Both the position numbers and the translations under genes were made by a program. A stretch of DNA of 64,000 bases, taken from contig NZ_JACHLL010000004.1 in the NCBI RefSeq assembly GCF_014207935.1, positions 339,989 to 403,988 of the forward strand. The letters are read 5' to 3'. The DNA comes from Pseudomonas fluvialis (GTDB taxonomy: Bacteria > Pseudomonadota > Gammaproteobacteria > Pseudomonadales > Pseudomonadaceae). Under the pieces are notes generated by a model. The model saw only the letters and a program-made list of their open reading frames with translations. It did no database searches and was not told where the DNA came from. Positions 8,866 through 18,441 of the stretch are shown here, piece after piece. Within the stretch, counting starts at the first letter, position 1, and each line of letters begins with the position of its first letter.

Positions 8866-9484
8866 GGCCCTGCCCACCCTTAAGCTCGCCGTCGGCATGC
8901 CGCAGCACCTGCACCGCGGAGCTGACCGCCAGGGCAGCCATGATCCCGGCCACCAGCAGGTCCGGCCAGGCGCTGCCGGTGCCGAACACACCCAAGGCCG
9001 CCGCCAGCACGGCAAGATTGCCGAGGGCATCGTTGCGCGAGCACAACCAGACACTGCGCATGTTGCTGTCGCCTTCCCGGTAGGCATAGAGCAATGCCGC
9101 GACGCCGAGGTTGGCCAGCAGCGCCAGGCCACCGACCAGACCCATGGTCGGCGCACTGGGCACGCCGCCTTGCCAGGCCTGCCACAGCGCCGCGCCCAGC
9201 ACGCCGAAGCCGAACACCAGCATGCTCACTGCCTTGAATTGCGCCGCGCGGGCACGCCAGCTGAGCGCCATACCGAGTACCCAGAGGCTGATGGCGTAGT
9301 TGGCGCTGTCGCCGAGAAAGTCCAGCGAGTCGGCCAGCAGCGACACCGAGCCGGCGCGAATACCGGCGCCGATCTCGATACCGAACATCGCCAGGTTGAC
9401 CGCCAGCGCGACCCACAGGATGCGCCGGTAGCGACCGTCATTATTGCGAGGGCCCGCGTCGTGGTTGCAGCAGTGAGCGCCCAT
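8855..9484 (-). CDS. CDF-family cation efflux protein, short form
   Basis: A 209-residue inner-membrane transporter of the cation diffusion facilitator type. About six membrane segments are visible; TM2 carries ADSLDFLGDSANYAISL. The segment corresponding to TM5 reads CSRNDALGNLAVL, so the usual HxxxD metal site is replaced by an Asn/Asp version. The large cytoplasmic C-terminal domain of full CDFs (about 300 residues) is missing. Both ends could bind metal (MGAHCCNHD and GQGHAH). AAGGAG lies seven bases before the ATG. Metal identity cannot be read from the sequence; zinc, cadmium or cobalt are likely. Confidence 0.88.
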   Translation of the reverse strand: MGAHCCNHDAGPRNNDGRYRRILWVALAVNLAMFGIEIGAGIRAGSVSLLADSLDFLGDSANYAISLWVLGMALSWRARAAQFKAVSMLVFGFGVLGAALWQAWQGGVPSAPTMGLVGGLALLANLGVAALLYAYREGDSNMRSVWLCSRNDALGNLAVLAAALGVFGTGSAWPDLLVAGIMAALAVSSAVQVLRHADGELKGGQGHAH

Positions 9485-9513
9485 TTGGCATCTCCTTGTT
9501 TGGGATGCAGACT

Positions 9514-9544
9514 AGGCTAAACCCTGTAGCCACTACGGAGTCAA
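9514..9544 (-). promoter_or_regulatory. MerR-type promoter/operator of the CDF-DUF3703 operon
   Basis: On the minus strand a -35 box TTGACT (9539-9544) and a -10 box TAGCCT (9514-9519) are separated by 19 bp, the long spacer that MerR-family activators correct by DNA distortion. The spacer holds the imperfect dyad CCGTAGTGGCTACAGGG, close to known CadR/PbrR sites. The -35 box ends one base before the regulator's start codon and overlaps its ribosome site, so binding could also repress the regulator. Confidence 0.8.
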
Positions 9545-9545
9545 C

Positions 9546-9956
9546 ATGCACAAGCCACTGACCATCGGTGCTCTGGCCCGCGACAGCGGCGTCAATCTGG
9601 AAACCATCCGTTTCTACGAACGCAGCGGCCTGCTGCCCCCGCCGCAGCGCAGCGCCTCGGGCTATCGCCACTATCAGGAAGTGGACGTCAGGCGGCTGCG
9701 CTTTATCCGCCGCGGCCGCGAGCTGGGCTTCAGCCTGGAGGAAATCCGCAGCCTGCTGGAGTTAGCCGCCCACCCCGAGAGCCCCTGCGCCAGCGCCGAC
9801 CAGATGGTGCGCGAGCACCTGGACAGCATCGCCACGCGCATCCGCGACCTGCAGAACATGCAGGCAGAGCTGGGCAAGCTGGCCGGCTGCCAGAGCGGTC
9901 ATGCCGAGCACTGCCGCTTGCTGGAGGCACTCGACGATCGCCACTGCTGCGATTGA
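9546..9956 (+). CDS. MerR-family metal-responsive regulator (CadR/PbrR-like)
   Basis: A 136-residue DNA-binding activator. The N-terminal winged helix-turn-helix shows the MerR signature (IGALARDSGVNLETIRFYERSGLL and GYRHY), followed by a dimerisation helix. Cys81, Cys115 and Cys123 match the metal-binding cysteines of MerR/CadR/PbrR proteins, and the C-terminal HCCD adds two more. It is divergent from the CDF transporter gene, which it presumably activates in response to a divalent metal. GGAG lies five bases before the ATG. Which metal it senses is unknown. Confidence 0.88.
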   Translation: MHKPLTIGALARDSGVNLETIRFYERSGLLPPPQRSASGYRHYQEVDVRRLRFIRRGRELGFSLEEIRSLLELAAHPESPCASADQMVREHLDSIATRIRDLQNMQAELGKLAGCQSGHAEHCRLLEALDDRHCCD

Positions 9957-9961
9957 ACGGT

Positions 9962-10405
9962 TCAACGACTCCAGTCGTCGACCAGGGCATTGGCCTCGGC
10001 CAGCGAGTCGAACCCCGTCAGGGCGACCCGGCCATCGCTGATCGGCTCGCGGATGATCGGCGCCATGCGCAGCTCCCCGTCGATCAGAATCGCCAGCGGC
10101 TGGCCAATCTGACTGGCCGTGATGCTGGCCAACAGCGCCTGGGCCGAGGGCGACAGACTGAGCAACACCACCGCCTGACCATCGCCACCCACCAGCACCT
10201 CGGCCTGCTCGATATCGTTCTGACTGAGCACCGGTTGCTCGGCGACCCACAGCTGCACGCCGCTGTGCCGATCGGTTAGCAGACGCAAGCCCTGGCCGGC
10301 CTCGGTTTGCGCGCTGTGCATGCCCAGGCTATGCCGGGCCGGCTCGCTGTCCGTGGCACAGCCGGCCAGCAGTACCAGCGCCAGAGCACAAAAGGCCTGC
10401 CTCAT
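9962..10405 (-). CDS. Lipoprotein with SecD P1-head-like domain
   Basis: A 147-residue predicted lipoprotein: signal MRQAFCALALVLLAG with lipobox LAGC at Cys16. The mature part (LWVAEQPVLSQNDIEQAEVL, QIGQPLAILIDGELRMAPII) resembles the head subdomain of the SecD periplasmic P1 domain, though no SecD membrane part is present. Small proteins of this kind have no proven role. The ATG overlaps the stop of the upstream DJ-1 gene by four bases (ATGA), indicating translational coupling. Confidence 0.75.
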   Translation of the reverse strand: MRQAFCALALVLLAGCATDSEPARHSLGMHSAQTEAGQGLRLLTDRHSGVQLWVAEQPVLSQNDIEQAEVLVGGDGQAVVLLSLSPSAQALLASITASQIGQPLAILIDGELRMAPIIREPISDGRVALTGFDSLAEANALVDDWSR

Positions 10406-10959
10406 GGACGCACCAGCATGGCGTCGGCCACCTGCTGGCGCACAGCCTTGCCACGCAGTTGCTCGACCAGGGTCAGGGCAAACTCCAGTGCACTGGCCGG
10501 ACCCTGGGCGGTGATGCAGTTGCCGTCGACCACCACCGGCTGATCGACGAAGGTGCAACCCGACAGGCGCTCGCTGAAACTCGGGTAGCAGGTCATGCGC
10601 CGCTGCTTGAGCACGCCGAAGGCCTGCAGCGCCAGCGCCGGGGCGGCGCAGATGGCGGCGAACAGCTTGCCGGCCTTGGCCTGGCGTACCACCAGTTCGC
10701 CCAGCGGAGCATGCTCGGCCAGCGCCTGGGCACCGGGCATGCCGCCCGGCAGGGCGATCAGGTCGAACTCCTGGGCCAGCACGTCCATGAGCATGGCATC
10801 GGCGGTCAGGCGTGAACCACGGGCACAGGTGACCATGCGCCGGCTCTCGATACTGGCCACCACCACCTCGACCTCGGCGCGCCGCAGCACGTCGATCAGG
10901 GTCACGCTTTCAATATCTTCAACGCCGTCGGCGACGGTGATCAGGGCACGCTTGCTCAT
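10402..10959 (-). CDS. DJ-1/PfpI family protein (YajL-like)
   Basis: A 185-residue DJ-1 superfamily protein. The nucleophile elbow FAAICAAPALAL places the conserved cysteine at residue 104, and the N-terminal DGVEDIE supplies the glutamate that normally contacts it. Length and motif spacing match the YajL/DJ-1 class, variously described as chaperones, covalent-adduct repair enzymes or oxidative-stress proteins. It heads a two-gene minus-strand operon with the SecD-P1-like lipoprotein. Confidence 0.9.
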   Translation of the reverse strand: MSKRALITVADGVEDIESVTLIDVLRRAEVEVVVASIESRRMVTCARGSRLTADAMLMDVLAQEFDLIALPGGMPGAQALAEHAPLGELVVRQAKAGKLFAAICAAPALALQAFGVLKQRRMTCYPSFSERLSGCTFVDQPVVVDGNCITAQGPASALEFALTLVEQLRGKAVRQQVADAMLVRP

Positions 10960-10985
10960 GGCAACTCCGCTGGGCAGAAAGCGGC

Positions 10986-12584
10986 TCAGTACTTGAACTG
11001 GCCGACGATACCTTCCAGGCGGTGGGCGTTTTCGCCGGCATGACGTCCGCGCTGCAAGGTGGTTTCGGCCAACTCTACCGTGCGCCCGGCCTCTTCGCTA
11101 AGGCTACTGATACGGCGATTGATTTCCTCACTGACCAGCGACTGTTCACGAGCGGCCTCGGCGATCTGCAGACTGCGCTCGGACACCGCGGCGACCCGCG
11201 CACTGATGCTGCGTAGCGCCTGCCCCGCGCCCTCGGCCTGGGCAACCCCATGCTCGGCATGCAGACGGCTTTCCTCCATCACGGCAACTGCCGTGCGCGA
11301 AGACTTCTGCAGACGCTCGATCATGCTGTTGATTTCTTCAGTGGACGCCTGGGTGCGACTGGCCAGGGTACGCACTTCATCCGCGACCACAGCAAAACCG
11401 CGCCCCTGCTCGCCGGCGCGGGCAGCCTCGATGGCCGCGTTGAGTGCTAGCAGATTGGTCTGCTCGGCGATGGTGCGGATCACTTCGAGCACGCCACCGA
11501 TTTCCCGCGAATGGCCTTCCAGCTCTTCGATCACCTGCGCCGCCTTGCCGACTTCCGACGCCAGAACCCGGATATCACTGATGGTGGCATCGACCACCTG
11601 AATCGCGCTGTGCGCCTCCCGATTGGCATCTGCTGTCTGCGCGGAGCTGTCATGAGCATGCTCGGCAACCCCCTGCACGGTCATGGCCATCTCGTTGACC
11701 GCCGTGGCCACCTGCTCGACCTCGACGCGCAGCACTTCGGCGCTCTGTTCGGCGGCCTGGGCATCACTCACCAGCTGCGTGGAGGAGTGATCAAGGGTGT
11801 GCGCCACATCGGCCACCGTGGCGATCTGCTGGCGCAGACCGGCCACAAAGCGGTTGAAGGCACTGACCACCGCACCGATCTCATCCTCGGCATCCTGACG
11901 AATTTCCCGGGTCAGATCGCCACTGCCCTCGGACAGACGCTCAAGCGAACGGCTAAGGCGGCGAATCGGCGGCAATACGCGCAGATGGATCAACCAGGTG
12001 CTGCCGATGATCACCAGCACAACCAGCGACCACGCCGCCAACGAGCTGTAATGCAATTCTTCACGCAGCGCTTCTCCATGAGTCAGCGCCTCGGCGTAAT
12101 CCTCGCTCAGCGGTTTTTGCAGCTCGGCAAAGCGCGCGATCACCTCGGCAGATCGCGCATCAAAGTCGCTCATGACCTGATCGCCCGCCGCCTTACCGGC
12201 GGAGCTGTAGGCCTCGAACATGCGCTTGCCTACCGCATCCAGCTCATCCACAGGGGTGCGCAGTTTCTGCAGCTGCGGGGCATAGGCCGGCGCCAGACGG
12301 GCAAGCTGTTCCAACAGGCTCAACGCCTCACGATAGTTGGCAGCCGCTTCTTCCGCCGGCTCGCGCTCCTGAGTCAGGCTGGCATCCGTGTAAAACTGTT
12401 GAACCTGAGCCAGGTGGTAACGCAGCTCCTGAGTCTGCTCCCGCGCCTCGCTGAGCTGTACCGCACGATGGTCAACCTGATCCAGTGCAGCAATCTCCGT
12501 CGAGACCCAAACCGACAGCCCCACGGCCAATGCCACAACCAGCAGGGCACTGCCCCACATCACTCGCACAATACTGAAGTTCAT
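10986..12584 (-). CDS. Methyl-accepting chemotaxis protein
   Basis: A 532-residue membrane chemoreceptor. TM1 is at about residues 9-29, a helical-bundle type periplasmic sensor follows to about 183, TM2 is at about 184-204, then a HAMP linker and a cytoplasmic coiled-coil. The highly conserved hairpin tip reads [20 protein letters not shown], followed by [13 protein letters not shown]. There is no C-terminal CheR/CheB-binding pentapeptide. The ligand is unknown; the sensor has no PAS or Cache signature. Confidence 0.95.
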   Translation of the reverse strand: MNFSIVRVMWGSALLVVALAVGLSVWVSTEIAALDQVDHRAVQLSEAREQTQELRYHLAQVQQFYTDASLTQEREPAEEAAANYREALSLLEQLARLAPAYAPQLQKLRTPVDELDAVGKRMFEAYSSAGKAAGDQVMSDFDARSAEVIARFAELQKPLSEDYAEALTHGEALREELHYSSLAAWSLVVLVIIGSTWLIHLRVLPPIRRLSRSLERLSEGSGDLTREIRQDAEDEIGAVVSAFNRFVAGLRQQIATVADVAHTLDHSSTQLVSDAQAAEQSAEVLRVEVEQVATAVNEMAMTVQGVAEHAHDSSAQTADANREAHSAIQVVDATISDIRVLASEVGKAAQVIEELEGHSREIGGVLEVIRTIAEQTNLLALNAAIEAARAGEQGRGFAVVADEVRTLASRTQASTEEINSMIERLQKSSRTAVAVMEESRLHAEHGVAQAEGAGQALRSISARVAAVSERSLQIAEAAREQSLVSEEINRRISSLSEEAGRTVELAETTLQRGRHAGENAHRLEGIVGQFKY

Positions 12585-12745
12585 GAGTCCCCCTTGAAAC
12601 TAAGCGCAGTGATGGCCTTAACGGCCGCAAGCGCAAAACCTGAAGCGGCAACGTTGCAGCGCTGACCTCAACCGGGCAGCCAGAAGCCTACCCATCACTG
12701 TAGCCGTGCTGTCGACCAAGTCAGTTTTTCGCCCCGGCAGCGAAC

Positions 12746-12754
12746 TGCTATGAT
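12746..12754 (+). promoter_or_regulatory. Possible extended -10 promoter of the purine permease gene
   Basis: TGCTATGAT is an extended -10 element (TGn followed by TATGAT) about 110 bp before the permease start. No good -35 hexamer is seen. Nothing else was recognised in the 280 bp gap between the chemoreceptor and permease genes. Confidence 0.45.
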
Positions 12755-12864
12755 TCGCCACTTTTTTGCGCAGGGACTCGCGGCGATTTTCGGCATGCCG
12801 GCACAGCCTGTGCTTGCCTGATGCCTATCGTTCACTGGCACTGCCACGCCCCAGGGGAGTCCCC

Positions 12865-14160
12865 ATGCTGGAAAAGCTGTTCCAACTCAAGGCACACGAC
12901 ACCACCGTGCGCACCGAAATCCTGGCCGGTCTGACCACCTTCCTGACCATGGCCTACATCCTCTTCGTCAACCCGGCCATCCTCGGCGAGACCGGCATGG
13001 ACAAGGGGGCGGTGTTCGTCGCCACCTGTCTGGCCGCTGCCATCGGCTCGGCAGTGATGGGCCTGATCGCCAACTACCCGATCGCCCTCGCCCCCGGCAT
13101 GGGCCTGAACGCCTTCTTCACCTACACAGTGGTCCTGCATATGGGCTACAGCTGGCAGGTGGCCCTGGGCGCGGTGTTCATTTCCGCCACCCTGTTCTTC
13201 GCGCTGTCGGTACTGCGTATCCGCGAGTGGATTGTCAACAGCATTCCGCTGCCGCTGCGCTCGGCCATCACCGCCGGCATCGGCCTGTTTCTCGCGCTGA
13301 TCGCCCTCAAGGAAGCCGCTCTGGTGGTGGATAACCCGGCCACCCTGGTTGGCCTCGGTGACCTCACCGCGCCCGGCCCGCAGCTGGCCATGCTCGGTTT
13401 CTTCATCATCGTCGCCCTGGAAGCGCGCCGCGTCACCGGCGCGGTGATGATCGGCATTCTCGCCGTCACTGCCCTGGCCATCGCCCTGGGAGTGACCCAG
13501 TTCGGCGGCATCGTCTCCATGCCCCCCTCGATCGCGCCGACCTTTCTCCAACTGGATATCGCCGGCGCGCTGGACGTGGGCATGATCAGCGTGATCTTCG
13601 CCTTTCTCTTCGTCGACCTGTTCGACAACACCGGCACCCTCATCGCCGTGGCCAAGCGCGCCGGGCTGATGCGGGCCGACGGCCACCTGCCGAAGATGGG
13701 GCGCGCGCTGATCGCCGACAGCACGGCAGCCATGGGCGGCTCGCTGCTCGGCACCTCCACCACCACCAGCTATATCGAGTCGGCCTCTGGCGTCGCCGCC
13801 GGCGGACGCACCGGCCTGACCGCCTGCGTGGTCGCCGGGCTGTTCCTGCTCAGCCTGTTCTTCGCCCCGCTGGCCGGCACCGTGCCGGCCTTCGCCACGG
13901 CGCCGGCGCTGTTGTTCGTCGCCGTACTGATGACCTCGGGCCTCGCCGAAATCGATTGGGACGACATCACCGTCGCCGCGCCGGTGGTGATCACCGCCCT
14001 GGCCATGCCGCTGACCTTCTCGATTGCCAACGGCATCGCCTTCGGTTTCATCAGCTGGGTGCTGATCAAGGCTCTGGCCGGACGCTTCAAGGACCTTAAC
14101 CCGGCGCTGGTCGTGCTCGCCGCCCTGTTCATCATCAAATTCGGTTTCTTCCCTGCATGA
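12865..14160 (+). CDS. NCS2/AzgA-type purine permease
   Basis: A 431-residue inner-membrane transporter for nucleobases, of the AzgA-like (GhxP/PurP, adenine/guanine/hypoxanthine) branch. The signatures [58 protein letters not shown] and [14 protein letters not shown] are present, with about 12-14 hydrophobic segments. The ATG at 12865 follows AGGGGAG and gives the family N-terminus, although the frame is open upstream. Its TGA overlaps the ATG of trmA. Exact substrate is not shown by sequence. Confidence 0.92.
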   Translation: MLEKLFQLKAHDTTVRTEILAGLTTFLTMAYILFVNPAILGETGMDKGAVFVATCLAAAIGSAVMGLIANYPIALAPGMGLNAFFTYTVVLHMGYSWQVALGAVFISATLFFALSVLRIREWIVNSIPLPLRSAITAGIGLFLALIALKEAALVVDNPATLVGLGDLTAPGPQLAMLGFFIIVALEARRVTGAVMIGILAVTALAIALGVTQFGGIVSMPPSIAPTFLQLDIAGALDVGMISVIFAFLFVDLFDNTGTLIAVAKRAGLMRADGHLPKMGRALIADSTAAMGGSLLGTSTTTSYIESASGVAAGGRTGLTACVVAGLFLLSLFFAPLAGTVPAFATAPALLFVAVLMTSGLAEIDWDDITVAAPVVITALAMPLTFSIANGIAFGFISWVLIKALAGRFKDLNPALVVLAALFIIKFGFFPA

Positions 14161-15242
14161 GCCAGCTCCAAGACCCGGCGGCTTACACCGCGCAACTGCA
14201 AGACAAGGTCGCGCGCCTGCGTGAGCTGCTCGCCCCCTTCGCCGCACCCGAGCCGGAAGTGTTCGACTCGCCGATCGAGCATTACCGCCTGCGGGCCGAA
14301 TTCCGCCTGTGGCGCGAGGCCGGTGAACGCCACTACGCCATGTTCGCTGCCGGGGACAAGTTCACACCAATCCTGATCGAGCAGTTCCCCATCGCCAGCA
14401 CCGCCATCAATGCCCTGATGCCGCAGCTCAAGGCGGCCTGGCAGGCCAGCGAAGTCCTCTCGCACAAGCTGTTCCAGGTCGAATTCCTCACCACCCTGGC
14501 CGGCGATGCCCTGATCACCCTGTGCTATCACCGTCAGCTGGATGCCGCCTGGCAGGCCGAGGCCGAACAGCTTGCACAGCAACTGGGTGTGAGCCTGATC
14601 GGCCGCGCCCGTGGCCAGCGCCTGGTGATCGGAAAGGATTATGTGGAAGAAGAGCTGACAGTGGCCGGCCGCCTGTTCCGCTACCGCCAGCCGGAAGGCG
14701 CCTTCACCCAGCCCAACGGCGTGGTCTGCCAAAAGATGCTGCAGTGGGCCTACGACGTACTCGGCGAGCAGCAGGACGATCTGCTGGAGCTGTACTGTGG
14801 CAACGGCAACTTCACACTGCCGCTGTCCACCCGCGTCAGGAAAGTGCTGGCCACCGAGATCAGCAAAAGCTCGGTGAATGCGGCGCTGGCCAACCTGGCA
14901 GACAACGGCATCAACAACATCGAACTGGTGCGTCTGTCCGCCGAGGAGCTGACCCAGGCCCTCAACGAGGTGCGCCCGTTCCGCCGCCTGGCCGGTATTG
15001 ATCTGAAGTCCTACGAGTTCGGCACCGTATTCGTCGACCCGCCCCGCGCGGGGATGGACCCGGACACCTGCGAGCTGACCCGCCGCTTCGAGCGCATCCT
15101 GTACATCTCCTGCAACCCGGAGACCCTGGCGGCGAACATCGCCCAGCTGCACGACACCCACCAGGTGGTGCGCTGTGCCCTGTTCGACCAGTTCCCCTGG
15201 ACCCACCATATGGAATCCGGGGTACTGTTGCAGCGGCGCTGA
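14157..15242 (+). CDS. trmA: tRNA (uracil-54-C5)-methyltransferase TrmA
   Basis: A 361-residue enzyme that makes ribothymidine at position 54 of tRNAs using SAM. It shows the family N-terminus, the SAM-binding [15 protein letters not shown], the [10 protein letters not shown] motif and the catalytic cysteine in [11 protein letters not shown] (Cys319), with [11 protein letters not shown] near the end. Length matches the E. coli enzyme. The start codon overlaps the permease stop (ATGA), so translation is coupled; a strong terminator follows. Confidence 0.97.
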   Translation: MSQLQDPAAYTAQLQDKVARLRELLAPFAAPEPEVFDSPIEHYRLRAEFRLWREAGERHYAMFAAGDKFTPILIEQFPIASTAINALMPQLKAAWQASEVLSHKLFQVEFLTTLAGDALITLCYHRQLDAAWQAEAEQLAQQLGVSLIGRARGQRLVIGKDYVEEELTVAGRLFRYRQPEGAFTQPNGVVCQKMLQWAYDVLGEQQDDLLELYCGNGNFTLPLSTRVRKVLATEISKSSVNAALANLADNGINNIELVRLSAEELTQALNEVRPFRRLAGIDLKSYEFGTVFVDPPRAGMDPDTCELTRRFERILYISCNPETLAANIAQLHDTHQVVRCALFDQFPWTHHMESGVLLQRR

Positions 15243-15243
15243 A

Positions 15244-15287
15244 GCCCAAACAGAAAGCCCGGCAATTGCCGGGCTTTTTGTTTGGGC
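15244..15287. terminator. Long bidirectional terminator between trmA and the AraC gene
   Basis: An inner stem AAAGCCCGGC/GCCGGGCTTT with AATT loop and flanking T tract is nested in an outer perfect repeat GCCCAAAC/GTTTGGGC. It lies between convergent genes. Confidence 0.88.
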
Positions 15288-15291
15288 TGAT

Positions 15292-16299
15292 TCACTCGGC
15301 GGGACTCCCTGGCCGGCCGCGTTTGCGAAACTCCACCGGAGTCTCACCGACCCAGCGCTTGAACGCCCGGTAGAAGGTACTCGGCTCGGAAAAGCCGGTG
15401 CGCTCGACGATCACCTCGATGCGCTCATCGGTCTTGAGCAACAGCTCCTTGGCCAGCCGGCAGCGGTAATCGGTGACCAGATCGTTGAAGCGCACGCCGG
15501 CTACCGCCAGCCGCTCGCGCAGTCGCCGTGCCGGCATGTTCAGGCGCGCCGCCACCTGTTCCAGCGTGGCGCCACCATCGACCAGCAGCTCGCCGATCAA
15601 CTCACGCACCTTGCGCACCAGGTCGAGTCGTTCCACTTCGGCCAGCTGGCGACGCGCCAGCGACTCGTGCATGCGCAGCAGCTCGGGCGCGGCATGGCGC
15701 GACGGCTTGTCGAGCACCGCCGCGTCGAACACCAGGGCATTGCGTTCGGCACCCATGCGCACCGGGCAGCGGTAGACCGCCTCGTAACGTGACAGCGGCG
15801 CACCCTCGCTGTGGATCATCCACACTTCACGGGGTCTGAAATCACCCTCGGTCAGGGCATCGAACATGCGGATCACCGCGCCGGCGAGCATCTCCGAGAA
15901 GTGCCGCGGCGTGCCGCTGGACAGGCCGAGGTAGAGGTAGGCCAGGCCATCCTTTACTTCCAGTTTGGCGTTCAGCGTATCGGAGAGCAGGCGCACGTAG
16001 CGCAGCGAATGGCGCAGGCCTTCGCCAAAGGTGTCGCTGGAGAGGAACAGGTATTCCAGCAGCAAACCATGGAAGGCCGGCAGGTGCTGCGCCAGATACA
16101 GGCCGACATCGGCGTCGCCGCACTCTTCGGCGGCGGCCTTCCAGAACAGCGCCTGGGCCGCATGGGGAATGCGCCCGGTGGGCAGGCGATCCTCGCTCAG
16201 ACCAACTCGGGCCAGCACGCGCTCCACATCGGCGCCGCTGGCGCGCAGGGCATCGATCACCGGGCGCATCAGCGCCACGTCATCGGTCAGATCATGCAT
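15292..16299 (-). CDS. AraC-family transcriptional regulator
   Basis: A 335-residue regulator with an N-terminal Arabinose_bd-type sensing domain (about residues 20-205) and a C-terminal AraC helix-turn-helix pair (about 230-330; LEQVAARLNMPARRLRERL and ERTGFSEPSTFYRAFKRWVGETPVEFR). Such proteins (OruR/ArgR-like class) usually activate a neighbouring catabolic gene. It is divergent from the MaoC-like gene, which is a plausible target. The 183 bp gap contains an imperfect palindrome at 16382-16397 (CCGGCCAATTGACCGG). Confidence 0.9.
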   Translation of the reverse strand: MHDLTDDVALMRPVIDALRASGADVERVLARVGLSEDRLPTGRIPHAAQALFWKAAAEECGDADVGLYLAQHLPAFHGLLLEYLFLSSDTFGEGLRHSLRYVRLLSDTLNAKLEVKDGLAYLYLGLSSGTPRHFSEMLAGAVIRMFDALTEGDFRPREVWMIHSEGAPLSRYEAVYRCPVRMGAERNALVFDAAVLDKPSRHAAPELLRMHESLARRQLAEVERLDLVRKVRELIGELLVDGGATLEQVAARLNMPARRLRERLAVAGVRFNDLVTDYRCRLAKELLLKTDERIEVIVERTGFSEPSTFYRAFKRWVGETPVEFRKRGRPGSPAE

Positions 16300-16482
16300 G
16301 GATTGGCATTCTTGTTATGAGGTCAGGCGCGCCCATCTTAGGCAGCTTTGCGCGTCTAGCTCAAGGCATGCGGATGGCAAACCGGCCAATTGACCGGGGT
16401 GCCGCGTCCATCCGCGCAGGCGGCCAATGCGGGCCACCGGCGGCGAACTAAGCTTGCCCTCTCATTCCTCTGGAGATTCGCC

Positions 16483-17337
16483 ATGGCCATCGACTGGCTC
16501 GACCTGCCCACCTCACCCGCCCTGCCCGGTCTGTTCGCCCGCGCGGCCCTGCGCCGTGGCATCAAGGGCAAGCAACTGCCCGCCATCGGCGTGCGCACCG
16601 AAGTGAGCGTCGACCCCGAGCACCTGGCGCGCTATCGCAGCATCTGTGGCTTCGCCGATGACGGTCTGCTGCCGCCGACCTATCCGCACATCCTCGCCTT
16701 TGGCCTGCAGATGAAGCTGCTGACCGACCCACGCTTTCCCTTCCCGCTGCTGGGCCTGGTGCACCTGCAGAACCGCATCCGCGTGCTGCGCCCCCTCGGC
16801 GGACTGGGACCGTTCCGTCTCAGCGTGCACCTGGAAAACCTGCAGCCCCACGACAAGGGAGCCACCTTCAGCCTGATCACCCGTTTGGAAGATCAGCTCG
16901 GCCTGCTCTGGGAAGGCGACAGCCGCATGCTCTGCCGCGCCCTGCGCCTGCCGGGCCAGAAGCCCGAGCATGAGACTCAGGCCGAGCTGCCGCTGAGTGA
17001 GATCGCGCGCTGGAAAGCCCCGCAGGATATCGGCCGGCGTTACGCCAAGGTGGCCGGTGACTACAACCCGATCCACATGTTCGGCGTGACCGCCAAGCTG
17101 TTCGGCTTCCCCACGGCCATCGCCCACGGCCTGTGGAACAAGGCCCGCGCCCTGGCCGTGCTCGGCAGCCATTTGCCCAGCGCCGGTTACGAGGTGGAGG
17201 TGCGCTTCCAGAAGCCGGTGCTGCTGCCCGGCGACGTCACCCTGGTGGCCAGCGCCGCCGGCAGCGAAGGCGTGCTCAGCCTGCGCGGCAAGAACGATGT
17301 GCCGCACATGACCGGCAGCTGGCACAAAGCGGCCTGA
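16483..17337 (+). CDS. MaoC-like hot-dog-fold protein
   Basis: A 284-residue protein with a C-terminal MaoC-type hydratase domain. The motif AGDYNPIHM with a following HGLWNKA matches the catalytic Asp/His of R-specific enoyl-CoA hydratases. The N-terminal half looks like a degenerate hot-dog domain, giving the double-domain form. It likely acts on 3-hydroxyacyl or enoyl thioesters, but the substrate is unknown. TGGAG precedes the ATG at 16483. The gene is divergent from an AraC regulator. Confidence 0.85.
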   Translation: MAIDWLDLPTSPALPGLFARAALRRGIKGKQLPAIGVRTEVSVDPEHLARYRSICGFADDGLLPPTYPHILAFGLQMKLLTDPRFPFPLLGLVHLQNRIRVLRPLGGLGPFRLSVHLENLQPHDKGATFSLITRLEDQLGLLWEGDSRMLCRALRLPGQKPEHETQAELPLSEIARWKAPQDIGRRYAKVAGDYNPIHMFGVTAKLFGFPTAIAHGLWNKARALAVLGSHLPSAGYEVEVRFQKPVLLPGDVTLVASAAGSEGVLSLRGKNDVPHMTGSWHKAA

Positions 17338-17374
17338 ACCGTGAAACAATGCGTCACTCTGCCCGGAGTGACGC

Positions 17375-17695
17375 ATGAACCTCGACGAACTCACCGCCCG
17401 CCTGCACGCCATTCGCGACCATAACGACTGGCGCCGCTTCCACAGCCCGAAAAACCTGGCCATGGCCGCCAGCGTCGAAATGGCCGAACTGGTGGAAATC
17501 TTCCAGTGGCTCGGCGAAGACGAATCCCGCCGCCTCGAGCCCGCGCAACTGGAACATGCCGGTCAGGAAATCGGCGATGTGGTGCTTTACCTCCTGCTGC
17601 TGTGCAGCGAGCTGGGCCTGAATCTGGAACAGGTAGTGCGCGCCAAGCTGGCCGACAGCGAGCGCCGCTTCATCGCCCCGGAGGCCTCGGCATGA
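17375..17695 (+). CDS. MazG-like nucleotide pyrophosphohydrolase
   Basis: A 106-residue all-helical protein of the MazG-like/RS21-C6 group, which hydrolyses (d)NTPs to monophosphates. The metal-binding ExxE...ExxD pattern is visible as EMAELVEIFQW and GQEIGDVVLYLL. The short length fits the single-domain dCTP-pyrophosphatase-type members. The TGA overlaps the ATG of cmoM (ATGA). Confidence 0.88.
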   Translation: MNLDELTARLHAIRDHNDWRRFHSPKNLAMAASVEMAELVEIFQWLGEDESRRLEPAQLEHAGQEIGDVVLYLLLLCSELGLNLEQVVRAKLADSERRFIAPEASA

Positions 17696-18441
17696 GTGAT
17701 CGCCACTTCGACGAGCTGGCCACCCGCTTCGCCGAAAAAATCTACGGCGGCGCCAAGGGCGCAATCCGTCTGGCCGTACTCCAGGCCGACCTCAAGGAGA
17801 CGTTGCCGGAACGCCCGCTGCGGGTCCTCGACATTGGCGGTGGCCTCGGCCACATGAGCCTGTGGCTGGCCGAGCATGGCCACCAGATCACCTTCAGCGA
17901 ACCGGCCGCACCGATGCTCGAAGGCGCCCGCGCGCGCTTTGCCGAGGCGGGGCAACAGGCCACCTTTATCCAGGCGCCCTGGCAGGACCTGCTCGGCCAG
18001 CTCGACGAGCCCTTCGATCTGGTGCTCTGTCATGCCGTGCTGGAATGGCTGGCCGAGCCGCATGCCATCCTGCCGGTACTGCACCAGCTCACTGCAGCCG
18101 GCGGCTGGCTGTCGCTGGCCTTCTACAACAAGGACGCGCTGATCTACCGCAACCTGCTCAAGGGCCACTTCCGCAAGCTGCGCAAGGAACGTTTCGCCGG
18201 CGAGGGCCAGAGCCTGACGCCACAACGCCCGCTCGATCCGCGCGAACTGGCGTTGCAACTGACGCCGCACTGGACGGTCGAACAGCAGAGCGGTGTGCGT
18301 GTGTTTCACGATTACATGCCGCAGGAGTTCCAGGCCAAGGCCGAGCTCACCGACCTGCTGGAGATGGAGCTGGCCTACCGCCGCCACCCTGGCTTCGCCG
18401 GACTGGGCCGCTACCTACACTGGATCTGTCGCCCCCGCTGA
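17692..18441 (+). CDS. cmoM: tRNA 5-carboxymethoxyuridine methyltransferase CmoM
   Basis: A 249-residue SAM-dependent methyltransferase. It resembles E. coli CmoM (SmtA) throughout: the N-terminus DRHFDELATRFAEKIYGGAKG, motif I VLDIGGGLGHMSLWLAE, LVLCHAVLEWLAEP, LSLAFYNKDALIYRNLLKG and the conserved GVRVFHDYMP and LGRYLHWICR. CmoM methylates the cmo5U34 carboxylate in tRNA. The start is fixed by overlap with the MazG-like gene. Confidence 0.93.
   Translation: MSDRHFDELATRFAEKIYGGAKGAIRLAVLQADLKETLPERPLRVLDIGGGLGHMSLWLAEHGHQITFSEPAAPMLEGARARFAEAGQQATFIQAPWQDLLGQLDEPFDLVLCHAVLEWLAEPHAILPVLHQLTAAGGWLSLAFYNKDALIYRNLLKGHFRKLRKERFAGEGQSLTPQRPLDPRELALQLTPHWTVEQQSGVRVFHDYMPQEFQAKAELTDLLEMELAYRRHPGFAGLGRYLHWICRPR

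Noticed and set aside
12585..12864. Purine riboswitch before the purine permease
   Set aside because: No conserved purine-aptamer core could be found by eye in the 280 bp leader.
16382..16397. Imperfect palindrome CCGGCCAATTGACCGG as an AraC operator
   Set aside because: AraC proteins usually bind direct repeats, so this is noted only as a curiosity in the divergent gap.
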